DNA from: Pseudomonadales bacterium
GTDB lineage: Bacteria > Pseudomonadota > Gammaproteobacteria > Pseudomonadales > Azotimanducaceae
Assembly (NCBI GenBank): GCA_028280225.1
Contig: JANQMF010000102.1
Coordinates: forward strand, 1 to 64,000
Length of the DNA stretch: 64,000 nucleotides
Direction of reading: 5' to 3'
Below the pieces are notes generated by a model. The model ran no database searches and had not been told where the DNA came from. It saw nothing but the letters and a program-made list of their open reading frames with translations. Below, piece by piece: positions 8,324-16,453 of the stretch; position 1 is the first letter of the stretch; the number at the start of each line of letters is the position of its first letter. The position numbers and the translations under genes are program-made.

Positions 8324-9168
8324 GTGAGCTCCAGGTTGCGCCAGAGGCCAACAACTTTGGTGCAGCCATTACCGGGGTAGATCTCAGTCAGCCGCTAGAT
8401 ACACAGACAGTGAAAGAAATTCGACAGCACTGGCTGGCCCACCAGGTGATCTATTTCCCGGACCAGCCCCTGGAGCACTGCCAGCTGGAACGCTTTACCC
8501 GGTACTTTGGCGACTTCGGCAACGACCCCTACGTACAATCCATTGATCAGCACCAGCACATTCTCGAAATACGTAGGGAGCCTAGCGAAGCGGTTGCGCC
8601 TTTTGGCGGGTCCTGGCATTCGGATTGGTCTTTTCAGGCCGCTCCACCCAGCGCTACCCTGTTGCACGCCAAAATCATTCCACCCCATGGTGGTGACACC
8701 CACTATGCGGATGGCTTTCGCGCCTACGAGCAGTTGGACCCGGCCTTGCGTCAGGAGATTGAACATCTGGTTGCGGTACACAGCGCCCGGCGGCCCTACA
8801 GTCACGAGGGTTACCAGCGCAGCGGCGGAGATCAACGCAGTATGACCATCTTGCCCAACGATGACGCCTGGCGAACCCAGGAGCATCCGCTGATTCGCAC
8901 CCACGCTGAGTCCGGCCGCAAAGCCCTGTGGGTTAACCCCGTGTATACCATCACTATTAAAGATATGCCCGAACCTGAGGCAGACACCCTGTTACAGCGG
9001 TTGTTTGATCACGCCTTACAGGAAAAGTTTGTTTACAAACATAAGTGGTCAGCCAATATGCTCACCATGTGGGACAATCGCTCTGTCCAGCACTGCGCCC
9101 AGGGTGGTTACGACGGCTACCGCCGGGTTCTTCACCGCACCACGGTTGCCGGCGAGCAGCCCCATTAG
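8320..9168 (+). CDS. TauD/TfdA family 2-oxoglutarate-dependent dioxygenase
   Basis: These Fe(II) enzymes oxidise a substrate while decarboxylating 2-oxoglutarate. The 282-aa product carries the full iron triad: H100 and D102 in SWHSDWSF and H258 in NRSVQHCA, with arginines in YDGYRRVLHRT (about 269 and 273) for the 2-oxoglutarate carboxylate. The length is normal. GGGGAG lies six bases before the ATG, which overlaps the stop of the small membrane protein gene. The substrate is unknown: taurine, chlorophenoxy-acid and other sulfonate or ether cleavers share this fold. The nearby symporter is a reasonable candidate importer, but it is on the other strand. Confidence 0.92.
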   Translation: MSELQVAPEANNFGAAITGVDLSQPLDTQTVKEIRQHWLAHQVIYFPDQPLEHCQLERFTRYFGDFGNDPYVQSIDQHQHILEIRREPSEAVAPFGGSWHSDWSFQAAPPSATLLHAKIIPPHGGDTHYADGFRAYEQLDPALRQEIEHLVAVHSARRPYSHEGYQRSGGDQRSMTILPNDDAWRTQEHPLIRTHAESGRKALWVNPVYTITIKDMPEPEADTLLQRLFDHALQEKFVYKHKWSANMLTMWDNRSVQHCAQGGYDGYRRVLHRTTVAGEQPH

Positions 9169-9238
9169 CCGGGTGACGCCCGCCGGGGCTAAGTTTGCAA
9201 GGGCCGGGAGTACAGGCACCCGGGGTACAGGGTTTAAG

Positions 9239-11842
9239 GTGCGCGGTATCAGATTGAATCTATCCTTGCCGGGCTGGGGCTTGCCGGGAGTGTGGGTATT
9301 GTTGGCCCTCAGCCTGGCCCTGCCCGCTGCGGGGTCAGCCCAGGACTATATGCCGCCGGACCTTCGCAGCCGGGTGGATCAGCTGAAGGTGGATCTGGGG
9401 CGCATTCCCACCACCCGAATTAATGCCCCGGCACGGGCAAAGTTGGTCTGGGACTGGTTAAACGCCTATGCCATTAACGGCGGCTATGTACCCGTTGATG
9501 CAACCCTGGTGGTTGCCCGGGTATTGGGCCGGGATCCACAGCAGGCCGCAACACCAGACCATGCTGAGGTTCTGCGGGCCCTGGACCGGTTGATTAGCGA
9601 GTTCGCCTTTTTGGACAATTCACCGGACGGCATCGGCACCCTGACTGCAGACTTGGGGCCTTTTACCGCAGCCACCCATGCCACCATTCAGCAAACCTAT
9701 ACCGTTGGCCAACAACCTATTCAAGCGGGCGGATCTTTTCTGGTGGCCCGTCACTTCATGGCGAATTTTGGTGACTGGCAAACTGTGGATGCCCAGGCAC
9801 CCCACTATATCTCCATTAAGAGCAGCAATCCCAGGGTGACCTTCGTCACCCGTACGGTGCCACGCAAGGGTATGCACGGTGGATTCAGGCAACCGCGTAA
9901 TACCTTAGCCTTCCAGGTGGCTTCGGGTACCTTGGAACCCGGAGATCAAGTGGTCATTACCTACGGGGATACCAGCGGCGGATCGCCCGGCATTTTGACC
10001 CCCAGTTTCTCCAGCGATCGTATGCCTTTGCCGCTATATGTGTCCTTTTCCGAAAAGGGACAGTACTTCAGCCTGCCTATTCAACCAATCAAGATCAGCG
10101 GACGGGAGGTGCGTGGAGTGACCGCCTTTGCCCCGTCCATTGTCAAACCCGGTGAAAACTTTACCCTGACCGTGCGAGCCCGGGATGAATTTTATAACCG
10201 CGCCGTGGGTGACATTCCGTCTTGGACGGTTTTGCTGAACGGCCAGGTCTGGCAGACCCTGGACAAGACAGAACCCATTACCCGGATCAGCACCCGGATA
10301 GACACTCCGGGGACCTACTTTGTGACCATTCAAAGCGGTGATGGTCAAATCCAGGGCACGGGGAATCCCATCTGGGTGAGCGCAGAAGAGCGGTTACCTA
10401 TCTATTGGGGAGATACCCATGGACATTCAGGCTTTGCGGAAGGTATTGGCACCCCTGAGCGGTTTATGACCTGGGCACGGGATGACGCTCAACTGGATTA
10501 TGTCACCCATTCCGAACACGACATCTGGCTGGATGATGCCGAGTGGGCTGTGTTGCGCAACAACGTTGAGACATACAGCCGGGACGGCAAATTTGTCGCC
10601 TTTCTGGGTTATGAATGGACCGTTGACAATACCTCCGGTGGACATCACAACGTGCTGTTCCGTCACCCCCAGAACAAAAGCCGGGTACCGGCGCAGTTTT
10701 ATCCTACCCTCACCCGTCTCTACCAGGGGCTGCGGGCACAGAACAAGCCCGAGGATGTAGTCGTTATCCCTCACGCTCACCAGGCCGGTGACTACCGCCT
10801 GAGCGATGCGGAGTTGGAGCCGCTGGTGGAGATTATGAGCCAGCACGGCAATTTTGAGTGGTTTGGGCGTCTTTATCTGCAACATGGCCACCAGGTAGGT
10901 TTTATTGCTGCCTCGGACAACCATCTGAGCCAGCCGGGATTTTCCGCCCCGCTTGGCGGCTCACTCTCCCAGCGGGGGGGATTAGGTGCGTTAATCGCTC
11001 CCGCGCGAACCGCAGACGACCTGTTTAACGCGATGAAAAGCCTGCGCACTTATGCCACTACAGGGGACCGGATCATTGTGGACTTTTCCGTGAACGGCGC
11101 CGCCATGGGCGAACGTACCGCGTTTAACAAGACTCGCAATATCAGCGGCCGGGTGATTGGTACCGCACCCATTGACCGTATCGAGGTGGTCAAAAACGAA
11201 GCGGTCCTGTTCAGTCGAGCATACTATGCTGAAGAGAGCGACAAACTGGGCAAGGACGAGACCTTTTTGCTGACCTTTCAATCCGATTCAAAGCCGCTCA
11301 ACCCCGGAGATAATCCCCGGGGTTGGCGCACCTGGCAAGGCACCCTGGAGGTCAGCAATGCTGACATTGTCAGCATGCAGGCCTATGACGCAACCTTTCC
11401 CACCCAGACGGTGGAAACTTCAACCACATCCCCAAACCGGCTGGTTTTTAACACTAAAACCCGGGGTGGTACCAGTTCCTATCTGCTGCACCTGAATAAT
11501 ATTCAGCGCACCAGCAAGCTACGTTTTGATATTGTGGAACATGCGGAAACCGGCGGCGCACCGCCAATCTACCGCCCCCACCAACGCATACCCGCCCTCA
11601 CCTTTGAGCTGGCCCTGAAGGATATGCAGCAGGGCCGGGTGAGTCATCGCCAGACTTTTGCGGGTTACACCGATCAGATTGTGCTGCGAAAAATTGTCGA
11701 AACCGGCGAGCAGGACGTCTCCTTTGAATTCACCGACGAAGGTACCCGGCAAGGTGACTATTACTACCTCCGGGTTTTCCAGGCCAACGATGCGGCAGCC
11801 TGGTCCAGCCCCATCTGGGTTGGCGGGCATCCCAGCCGTTAG
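9239..11842 (+). CDS. Exported DUF3604 domain protein (PHP-like metal-dependent)
   Basis: From the GTG at 9239 the product is 867 aa and starts with a signal peptide (GWGLPGVWVLLALSLALPAAGSAQ). The frame is open further upstream, but that part overlaps the dioxygenase gene and looks non-coding; a TTG at 9254 is another possible start. An Ig-like middle part (EVRGVTAFAPSIVKPGENF) leads to WGDTHGHSGFAEG (about residue 390) and YVTHSEHDIWLDD (about 422), metal-binding His/Asp motifs of the DUF3604 family, which resembles PHP phosphoesterases. More ligands follow in VVIPHAHQAGDY and AASDNHL. Function is unknown; a periplasmic hydrolase is likely. It lies 70 bp after the dioxygenase gene and may be co-transcribed with it. 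Confidence 0.88.
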   Translation: MRGIRLNLSLPGWGLPGVWVLLALSLALPAAGSAQDYMPPDLRSRVDQLKVDLGRIPTTRINAPARAKLVWDWLNAYAINGGYVPVDATLVVARVLGRDPQQAATPDHAEVLRALDRLISEFAFLDNSPDGIGTLTADLGPFTAATHATIQQTYTVGQQPIQAGGSFLVARHFMANFGDWQTVDAQAPHYISIKSSNPRVTFVTRTVPRKGMHGGFRQPRNTLAFQVASGTLEPGDQVVITYGDTSGGSPGILTPSFSSDRMPLPLYVSFSEKGQYFSLPIQPIKISGREVRGVTAFAPSIVKPGENFTLTVRARDEFYNRAVGDIPSWTVLLNGQVWQTLDKTEPITRISTRIDTPGTYFVTIQSGDGQIQGTGNPIWVSAEERLPIYWGDTHGHSGFAEGIGTPERFMTWARDDAQLDYVTHSEHDIWLDDAEWAVLRNNVETYSRDGKFVAFLGYEWTVDNTSGGHHNVLFRHPQNKSRVPAQFYPTLTRLYQGLRAQNKPEDVVVIPHAHQAGDYRLSDAELEPLVEIMSQHGNFEWFGRLYLQHGHQVGFIAASDNHLSQPGFSAPLGGSLSQRGGLGALIAPARTADDLFNAMKSLRTYATTGDRIIVDFSVNGAAMGERTAFNKTRNISGRVIGTAPIDRIEVVKNEAVLFSRAYYAEESDKLGKDETFLLTFQSDSKPLNPGDNPRGWRTWQGTLEVSNADIVSMQAYDATFPTQTVETSTTSPNRLVFNTKTRGGTSSYLLHLNNIQRTSKLRFDIVEHAETGGAPPIYRPHQRIPALTFELALKDMQQGRVSHRQTFAGYTDQIVLRKIVETGEQDVSFEFTDEGTRQGDYYYLRVFQANDAAAWSSPIWVGGHPSR

Positions 11843-11849
11843 TGTTCTT

Positions 11850-12275
11850 GTGACCTTTGTTCTTCATCCGCAACTGGCAGCCGATACGACTGTCGTGGCC
11901 AAACTTGACCTGTGCCGCGTTTTGCTGATGGAAGATGCACGTTATCCCTGGCTGATTCTGGTACCACAACTTGCTGATCTTAAGGACCTGCATCAGGTGC
12001 CTTCCGGCCACCAAGCCGCCTTGTGGCAAGAAATTAACCAGGCTTGTACGGTTCTGGAGCAGGTCACCCGGCCCTATAAGCTGAACGTGGCTGCGCTGGG
12101 TAATCAGGTGCCCCAGCTGCACATTCATATTATTGCCCGAAATCCGGAGGATACCGCCTGGCCCGGCCCCGTCTGGGGGGTTGGCAAAGCGCAACCCTAT
12201 GGGGAACACAACCGGGCAGAGTTGATCAAACAGCTCAGCGCGGCTCTGGGCACAGGCACTACGGCAGGGGAATAG
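11850..12275 (+). CDS. HIT family hydrolase
   Basis: The GTG at 11850, seven bases after the preceding stop, gives a 141-aa protein beginning VTFVLHPQLAADTTVV, which matches the usual N-terminus of proteobacterial HIT proteins. The longer upstream frame overlaps the DUF3604 gene and is rejected. The histidine-triad segment is QLHIHIIAR (H91, H93). The third histidine of HxHxH is Ile, as in many of this subgroup, followed by the typical AWPGPVWG tail. Members cleave dinucleoside polyphosphates or nucleoside phosphoramidates. Its last 17 bp overlap the convergent GST gene. Confidence 0.88.
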   Translation: MTFVLHPQLAADTTVVAKLDLCRVLLMEDARYPWLILVPQLADLKDLHQVPSGHQAALWQEINQACTVLEQVTRPYKLNVAALGNQVPQLHIHIIARNPEDTAWPGPVWGVGKAQPYGEHNRAELIKQLSAALGTGTTAGE

Positions 12276-12879
12276 GATTTACCACCGCCGGGACGTCATA
12301 ACCCCGCTGCACCGCCGGACGTTGTGCCATTTCTACATACCAGCGTTTGAGATGAGGGTAGTCTGACCAACTGATATCATGCCATTCGAACCGGGATATC
12401 CACGGCCAGGTGGCCATGTCGGCAATGGAGTATTCACCACTCAGGTATTCAACCTGGGCGAGACGGGTATTAAGTACCTGATAAAGACGTTGAGCTTCTG
12501 CGGCAAAGCGTGCCTCGGCGTAAGGTGCCTTACCTGGGTTAAAGTGCAGGAAATGATGTACCTGCCCCAACATTGGGCCCACACCACCCATCTGCAACAT
12601 CAGCCATTCCAGGGTGGTATACCTGTCCTCTCCCCAAAACTGATGATATTTGTCAGCCAGATAGATAAGAATCGCGCCGGACTCCATAAGACTACGGCGG
12701 GCGTCCCAGTCGTAAACAGCCGGAATTTTGTTATTGGGACTCAGGGCAAGAAAGGACGGACTGAATTGTTCGTCCTTAAGAATGTTCACCGTATGAACAT
12801 TGTACTCCGCGCCAAATTCCTCCAACGCAATGGAAACCTTGCGACCGTTGGGCGTGGCAAAGGTATACAGATCAAACAT
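12259..12879 (-). CDS. yfcG: Nu-class glutathione transferase / disulfide-bond oxidoreductase
   Basis: The ATG at 12879 gives a 206-aa protein starting MFDLYTFATPNGRKVSIAL. Thr9 and Asn11 fall exactly at the positions used by E. coli YfcG to hold glutathione, and NNKIPAVYDWD and ESGAILIYLADKY complete the thioredoxin-like half. The C-terminal helical half has YSIADMATWPWISRFEWH. YfcG-type proteins reduce disulfides using two glutathiones and lack a catalytic Ser, Tyr or Cys. An 11-residue upstream extension is possible but does not fit the family. The assignment to this subgroup is good; the cellular substrate is not known. Confidence 0.9.
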   Translation of the reverse strand: MFDLYTFATPNGRKVSIALEEFGAEYNVHTVNILKDEQFSPSFLALSPNNKIPAVYDWDARRSLMESGAILIYLADKYHQFWGEDRYTTLEWLMLQMGGVGPMLGQVHHFLHFNPGKAPYAEARFAAEAQRLYQVLNTRLAQVEYLSGEYSIADMATWPWISRFEWHDISWSDYPHLKRWYVEMAQRPAVQRGYDVPAVVNPIPLP

Positions 12880-12953
12880 AGATACGGCAATCGCTGAGAA
12901 AGGAGCCTGCAATATACCCGCCCACCAACACCAACAGAAGCCTCCAACCCAAT

Positions 12954-12988
12954 CCGCTAACGTTGGGGTCAGACCCCAACGTTAGCGG
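12954..12988. repeat. 35-bp perfect palindrome, REP-like or bidirectional terminator
   Basis: Two 17-bp arms (CCGCTAACGTTGGGGTC and its reverse complement) flank a single A. The right arm covers the stop and last codons of the XRE gene, and the left arm lies after the GST start region. It would form a very strong hairpin in either transcript. There is no clear T-run, so it is not a classical intrinsic terminator. The GGGGTC-A-GACCCC core resembles palindromes spread by REP-associated transposases; that link is inference. Confidence 0.7.
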
Positions 12989-13722
12989 TTTCGTTTTAGG
13001 GCGCGCATGTCGTCGGGTTCCCAGGCATCGCGGAAGGCCAGCAGTAACCCGGCGCCGGTGCGCTGGGCCAGGGGCAGTTGTGCATCTGCATCAGCCGCTT
13101 CGTTAAATTCTTCGTAGAGGCGGCGCAGTTTCTGCACAAAGTGACTGGCGGTTGCTTCACTGACCGTACCCCAGGCAAAGCGGAAGCTGTCCTGGGTGCG
13201 TACCAACTTTTTGTCCAGAAAATTGGTCAGCACGCTGCGGACAAAAAATTGTTCAATAGGCCCATTGCGGCGCCAGCGAAATCCCCGGGACACACACAGG
13301 CGATACCTATTCTGGGGCAGCAGCTCAATCACCCCCAGCCGGTCCAATTTGGTGAACAACTGTTGCAGATGATGGGTATCGATATCGTACTCACTGAGCA
13401 CGTCCTCAAAGCGGTAGCGGTTGAGCACACAGATGGCTGCGATAAACAGGTGCAAGTCGTCCGCCAGCTCACGTTCCTGAGCTTCACCAAGCTCAAGCAA
13501 CCGCTCATGTTTGTCATCCACATTGCGCACCAGTTCGAGCAAGTCCGCACCGGCAAGTTCACATACTTTTTCCATCCGCGCCACGCTGAAAGCGCAATCC
13601 TTAAACAAACGTTTTACGCTGGCTTCGCTCAACTCCAGGTGTTGTGCCACATGCGCGTAGGTGAGGCCGGCTTTTTTCAAGGCACCCTTTAGCGCCTGGG
13701 TTAAATCACTGTTTCGCGACAT
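12982..13722 (-). CDS. XRE-type helix-turn-helix regulator with long C-terminal domain
   Basis: From the ATG at 13722 (AGGAAAAGCC just upstream) the product is 246 aa. The first 60 residues form an XRE helix-turn-helix (LTQALKGALKKAGLTYAHV, LELSEASVKRLF). The rest is mostly helical with a second winged-helix-like part (FTKLDRLGVIELLPQNRYRL), an arrangement seen in many gammaproteobacterial regulators of unknown ligand. It diverges from the diguanylate cyclase gene across 191 bp that contains a TGTGAA-N4-TTCACA palindrome. Its stop codon sits inside the 35-bp palindrome. The regulator call is firm; the target genes are unknown. Confidence 0.87.
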   Translation of the reverse strand: MSRNSDLTQALKGALKKAGLTYAHVAQHLELSEASVKRLFKDCAFSVARMEKVCELAGADLLELVRNVDDKHERLLELGEAQERELADDLHLFIAAICVLNRYRFEDVLSEYDIDTHHLQQLFTKLDRLGVIELLPQNRYRLCVSRGFRWRRNGPIEQFFVRSVLTNFLDKKLVRTQDSFRFAWGTVSEATASHFVQKLRRLYEEFNEAADADAQLPLAQRTGAGLLLAFRDAWEPDDMRALKRNR

Positions 13723-13804
13723 GGCTTTTCCTATGTGGTTTTTTTGACACTGCAACAACCCCGAAAGGTCCAGGCTGACAAGAATCGCATAGCTGCACCC
13801 ATAG

Positions 13805-13820
13805 TGTGAAGGTGTTCACA
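13805..13820. promoter_or_regulatory. Operator-like palindrome between XRE and GGDEF genes
   Basis: TGTGAA-GGTG-TTCACA is a perfect inverted repeat with six-base arms in the divergent intergenic region. It resembles sites bound by XRE or CRP-like dimers. Binding by the adjacent XRE protein is a guess from position. Confidence 0.4.
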
Positions 13821-13913
13821 GTTCTTCACCTCCAGCCTTGAGGTTAAACCCCGTAGCACTAATCATTAACCGGTTGAAAACCCAATAACGTATGACTAAA
13901 GGACCTGTCACTC

Positions 13914-15467
13914 GTGTTTCAGTTGACTGTATGGTCACTACCGCCGCTGATTACCGCCATTGTTGCCGTTGCCGCCTATCGTCGTAGCAAGGTGCGTGCC
14001 TACGTGCCCGGCGGTCACGCCCTGCGTTTCTTATTCGCCGCCCTGATCTTCTGGATCATGGCTCAATTGCTGGGCACCCTGGTTGTTAAGCCCAATGCCA
14101 AGCTGCTGGTGGAGCAGCTCTCCCTGGTGGGCATCACCCTGGTCCCGGTTGCCTGGTTTATGTTTGCGCTGACCTACAGCCAGCGGGTGTTGAAGATGTC
14201 CCGGCGCCTGATGAATTGCGCCTGTTTGCTCCCCTTCATCACCGTTTGCCTGGCCTTTACCAACGGCTCACATGGGTTGATCTGGGAAACCTGGACAATG
14301 ATTGAGTACAAAGGATATATCGGGCTGGTAACCACCCACGGCCCCTGGTTCTTCCTGAACGCGGTTTATTCTTACGGCCTGATGCTGGTGGCCACCGCTA
14401 TCCTGACCTTTACCCTCAGCCAATCAGAACAGCACTACCAAACGGTGTTGGCTGCCTTGTTTGCCCCTCTCCTCGGCATTATGGTTAACCTCTTTTACCT
14501 GTCACCCCTGAATCCCCTGCCGTGGTTTGACTTTACCACCGTGGGTACCCTGGTGGGCATTTTGCTGCTGGATCTGGGTATCTTAAGAAAAGGCCTGCTG
14601 AGCCGCACACCGGTCCTGCGCGAGCGGGTGGTTGAATACCTCACAGATCCGGTATTGGTGATCAGCGATAGCGGGAATATCCTGGATGCTAACCAATCCG
14701 CCATGCACGCCTGGGGCAAGGCGCAAGACCACATTCTGCAGACCAATATACAGCAATTAATCGACACCTTGCCCATGAGCCGCCTGCGCGGCAATCACGG
14801 CCATACCGAAGTCACCATCAGCGGCCAGGCTTACGAGGTGGCTACCACCAGCCTGGACACCACCAACCCAAAATCCGACATTGCCCTGGTCTTTCGAAAT
14901 GTCACCGCGCGGCTGCAGGCGGAGCGCGAGTTACGGGCGGTAAAGGATGAACTGGAACGCATGGCCCACACCGACCCGCTTACCAATATGTTTAACCGGC
15001 GCTTTTTTATGCAGCGCCTTAACGAAGAATTCGAACGGGTACGGCGCCACGGCAACGCGGTATCGGTGCTTATTTTTGACCTGGACCACTTTAAGCAGGT
15101 AAATGACACCTACGGTCACGCTGTTGGTGATGCGGTGCTCACCGCTGTGGCCCAGGTGGTCAACGAGGTAAAACGGGTGACCGATGTGGCCTGTCGTCTC
15201 GGTGGTGAAGAATTCGCCATGTTGCTGCCCGAAACCAGCAAAGCCGGCGCCATCAAACTGGCCCAGCGCTTACGCGCGGGTATCGAAGCCTTTCCTTACC
15301 AACAACATTGCGGACACCCGCTGACTGCCACAGCCAGCATTGGTGTGGCTACCGTAACCCACGGTAACGCCGCCCCGGATACCATCCTTAAGGTTGCGGA
15401 CCGGGCGCTATATCGGGCCAAAAACAGCGGCCGGAATATGGTCTGTGTGGATAACGACCTGGACTAA
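13914..15467 (+). CDS. Membrane diguanylate cyclase (7TM-PAS-GGDEF)
   Basis: The enzyme makes cyclic di-GMP from two GTP. The 517-aa protein begins at a GTG. It has about seven membrane helices in residues 1-225 (histidine-kinase-type N-terminal 7TM sensor), a PAS-like domain at about 235-330 (VVEYLTDPVLVISDSGNIL), a short helix (ELERMAHTDPLTNMFNRRFF) and a GGDEF domain with the intact active-site loop GGEEF at 430-434. RVTD lies five residues before it, so the product-inhibition I-site (RxxD) is present. The enzyme should therefore be active and feedback-controlled. It overlaps the convergent DUF4340 gene by four bases. Confidence 0.95.
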   Translation: MFQLTVWSLPPLITAIVAVAAYRRSKVRAYVPGGHALRFLFAALIFWIMAQLLGTLVVKPNAKLLVEQLSLVGITLVPVAWFMFALTYSQRVLKMSRRLMNCACLLPFITVCLAFTNGSHGLIWETWTMIEYKGYIGLVTTHGPWFFLNAVYSYGLMLVATAILTFTLSQSEQHYQTVLAALFAPLLGIMVNLFYLSPLNPLPWFDFTTVGTLVGILLLDLGILRKGLLSRTPVLRERVVEYLTDPVLVISDSGNILDANQSAMHAWGKAQDHILQTNIQQLIDTLPMSRLRGNHGHTEVTISGQAYEVATTSLDTTNPKSDIALVFRNVTARLQAERELRAVKDELERMAHTDPLTNMFNRRFFMQRLNEEFERVRRHGNAVSVLIFDLDHFKQVNDTYGHAVGDAVLTAVAQVVNEVKRVTDVACRLGGEEFAMLLPETSKAGAIKLAQRLRAGIEAFPYQQHCGHPLTATASIGVATVTHGNAAPDTILKVADRALYRAKNSGRNMVCVDNDLD

Positions 15468-16453
15468 CCGCTGCCGGCAGGAGCACCGTCACCAGCCGCA
15501 TCTTCCCCGATATCTCCATCCTCCACAGCCTCATCCGGGCTAAAATCAGTGTCGGTCATCAGTAACTGCTCCGCAACGTAGGCAGGTAGCCGAAACAACT
15601 GGGGCTCATCCTCACCGGCTATGTCGCCGGCAATCTCACGGGCAATAAAGTAGTCGCCGCCCCCGGACGCCCCCGCACCGTCTTCAGCCGCTGTTTCCTG
15701 AAAGATATTCAGATGATGTTCCGCACTTGCCGTAGTTACCCGGATAGTGGCACGTTTATCAACCGCCTGGGCATCTCCAATTCCCAGAACCGACAGGGTT
15801 TTAAAGCGATTTGCATAGGTTTGGGCCGGGCCTGATGCCGCAGGCTCACCATCAATAGTCCAATTGTCATCCACCCTGGCTAAAATCTGTGCCGGGGACC
15901 GGTCTTCTAACTGCACTTCGATTTTTGTCGGCTCACCGGTGGCCAACAAGCCTTTGTTCAACCAATCATCAATGGACGCACCCACTTCAAAATTGGAAAG
16001 GGCAACACTGAACACCTCTTCGCTGTCAGCTTTGCGGGCATGCACCCGCTGATAACCGGGAGAGGTACCCAGAAAGAGTTGGGCCAGGGTTTCATCGTTT
16101 GCCAGCAGCCGCAAACGGCGCTGAAAATTCTCTTCGCCAACCTCAAACCGCTCGACACTGCTGCTGGTTGCAGCAACCGGCCAGGGCGCGGACAGGTTCA
16201 CCAGCTTGTTAAGCAAACCGTCCACCTTGTCCTCATCAGCGGGCAACGATTCAACCTGCCAGCCCGTTGCGGTTTTGTTGAGGGTAATCGTATGGTCAAC
16301 ATCGCTGATTTCCAACCCGGATAACCCGGCGGCATCAAAGTTCAACAACACTGCCCCCTCATCCTGATCGGCACGGGGGATAAACCAGAAACCGGCAATC
16401 ACAACCAACTGCACAACAGCAAGCACTGACAATAGTCCTATGCGAAAATTCAT
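15464..16453 (-). CDS. DUF4340 domain protein of the Gld-type ABC system
   Basis: The 329-aa protein has one N-terminal membrane helix (IGLLSVLAVVQLVVIAGFWF) followed by a periplasmic DUF4340 region (GLEISDVDHTITLNKTATGW, a LINKLVNL-like segment and FLGTSPGYQRVHARK). The C-terminus is acidic and Gly-rich. DUF4340 proteins regularly sit behind GldA/GldF/GldG-type ABC genes, and here the ATG overlaps the stop of the permease-GldG fusion by four bases, so it is the third gene of that operon. It is probably a periplasmic accessory subunit of the exporter. No molecular function is established. Confidence 0.88.
   Translation of the reverse strand: MNFRIGLLSVLAVVQLVVIAGFWFIPRADQDEGAVLLNFDAAGLSGLEISDVDHTITLNKTATGWQVESLPADEDKVDGLLNKLVNLSAPWPVAATSSSVERFEVGEENFQRRLRLLANDETLAQLFLGTSPGYQRVHARKADSEEVFSVALSNFEVGASIDDWLNKGLLATGEPTKIEVQLEDRSPAQILARVDDNWTIDGEPAASGPAQTYANRFKTLSVLGIGDAQAVDKRATIRVTTASAEHHLNIFQETAAEDGAGASGGGDYFIAREIAGDIAGEDEPQLFRLPAYVAEQLLMTDTDFSPDEAVEDGDIGEDAAGDGAPAGSG

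Noticed and set aside
9005-9238. Upstream 78-codon extension of the DUF3604 protein
   Set aside because: It lies in another frame of the dioxygenase gene and gives a low-complexity sequence; the signal peptide begins after 9239.
11658-11849. Upstream extension of the HIT gene
   Set aside because: It overlaps the DUF3604 coding sequence; the HIT family N-terminus fits the GTG at 11850.
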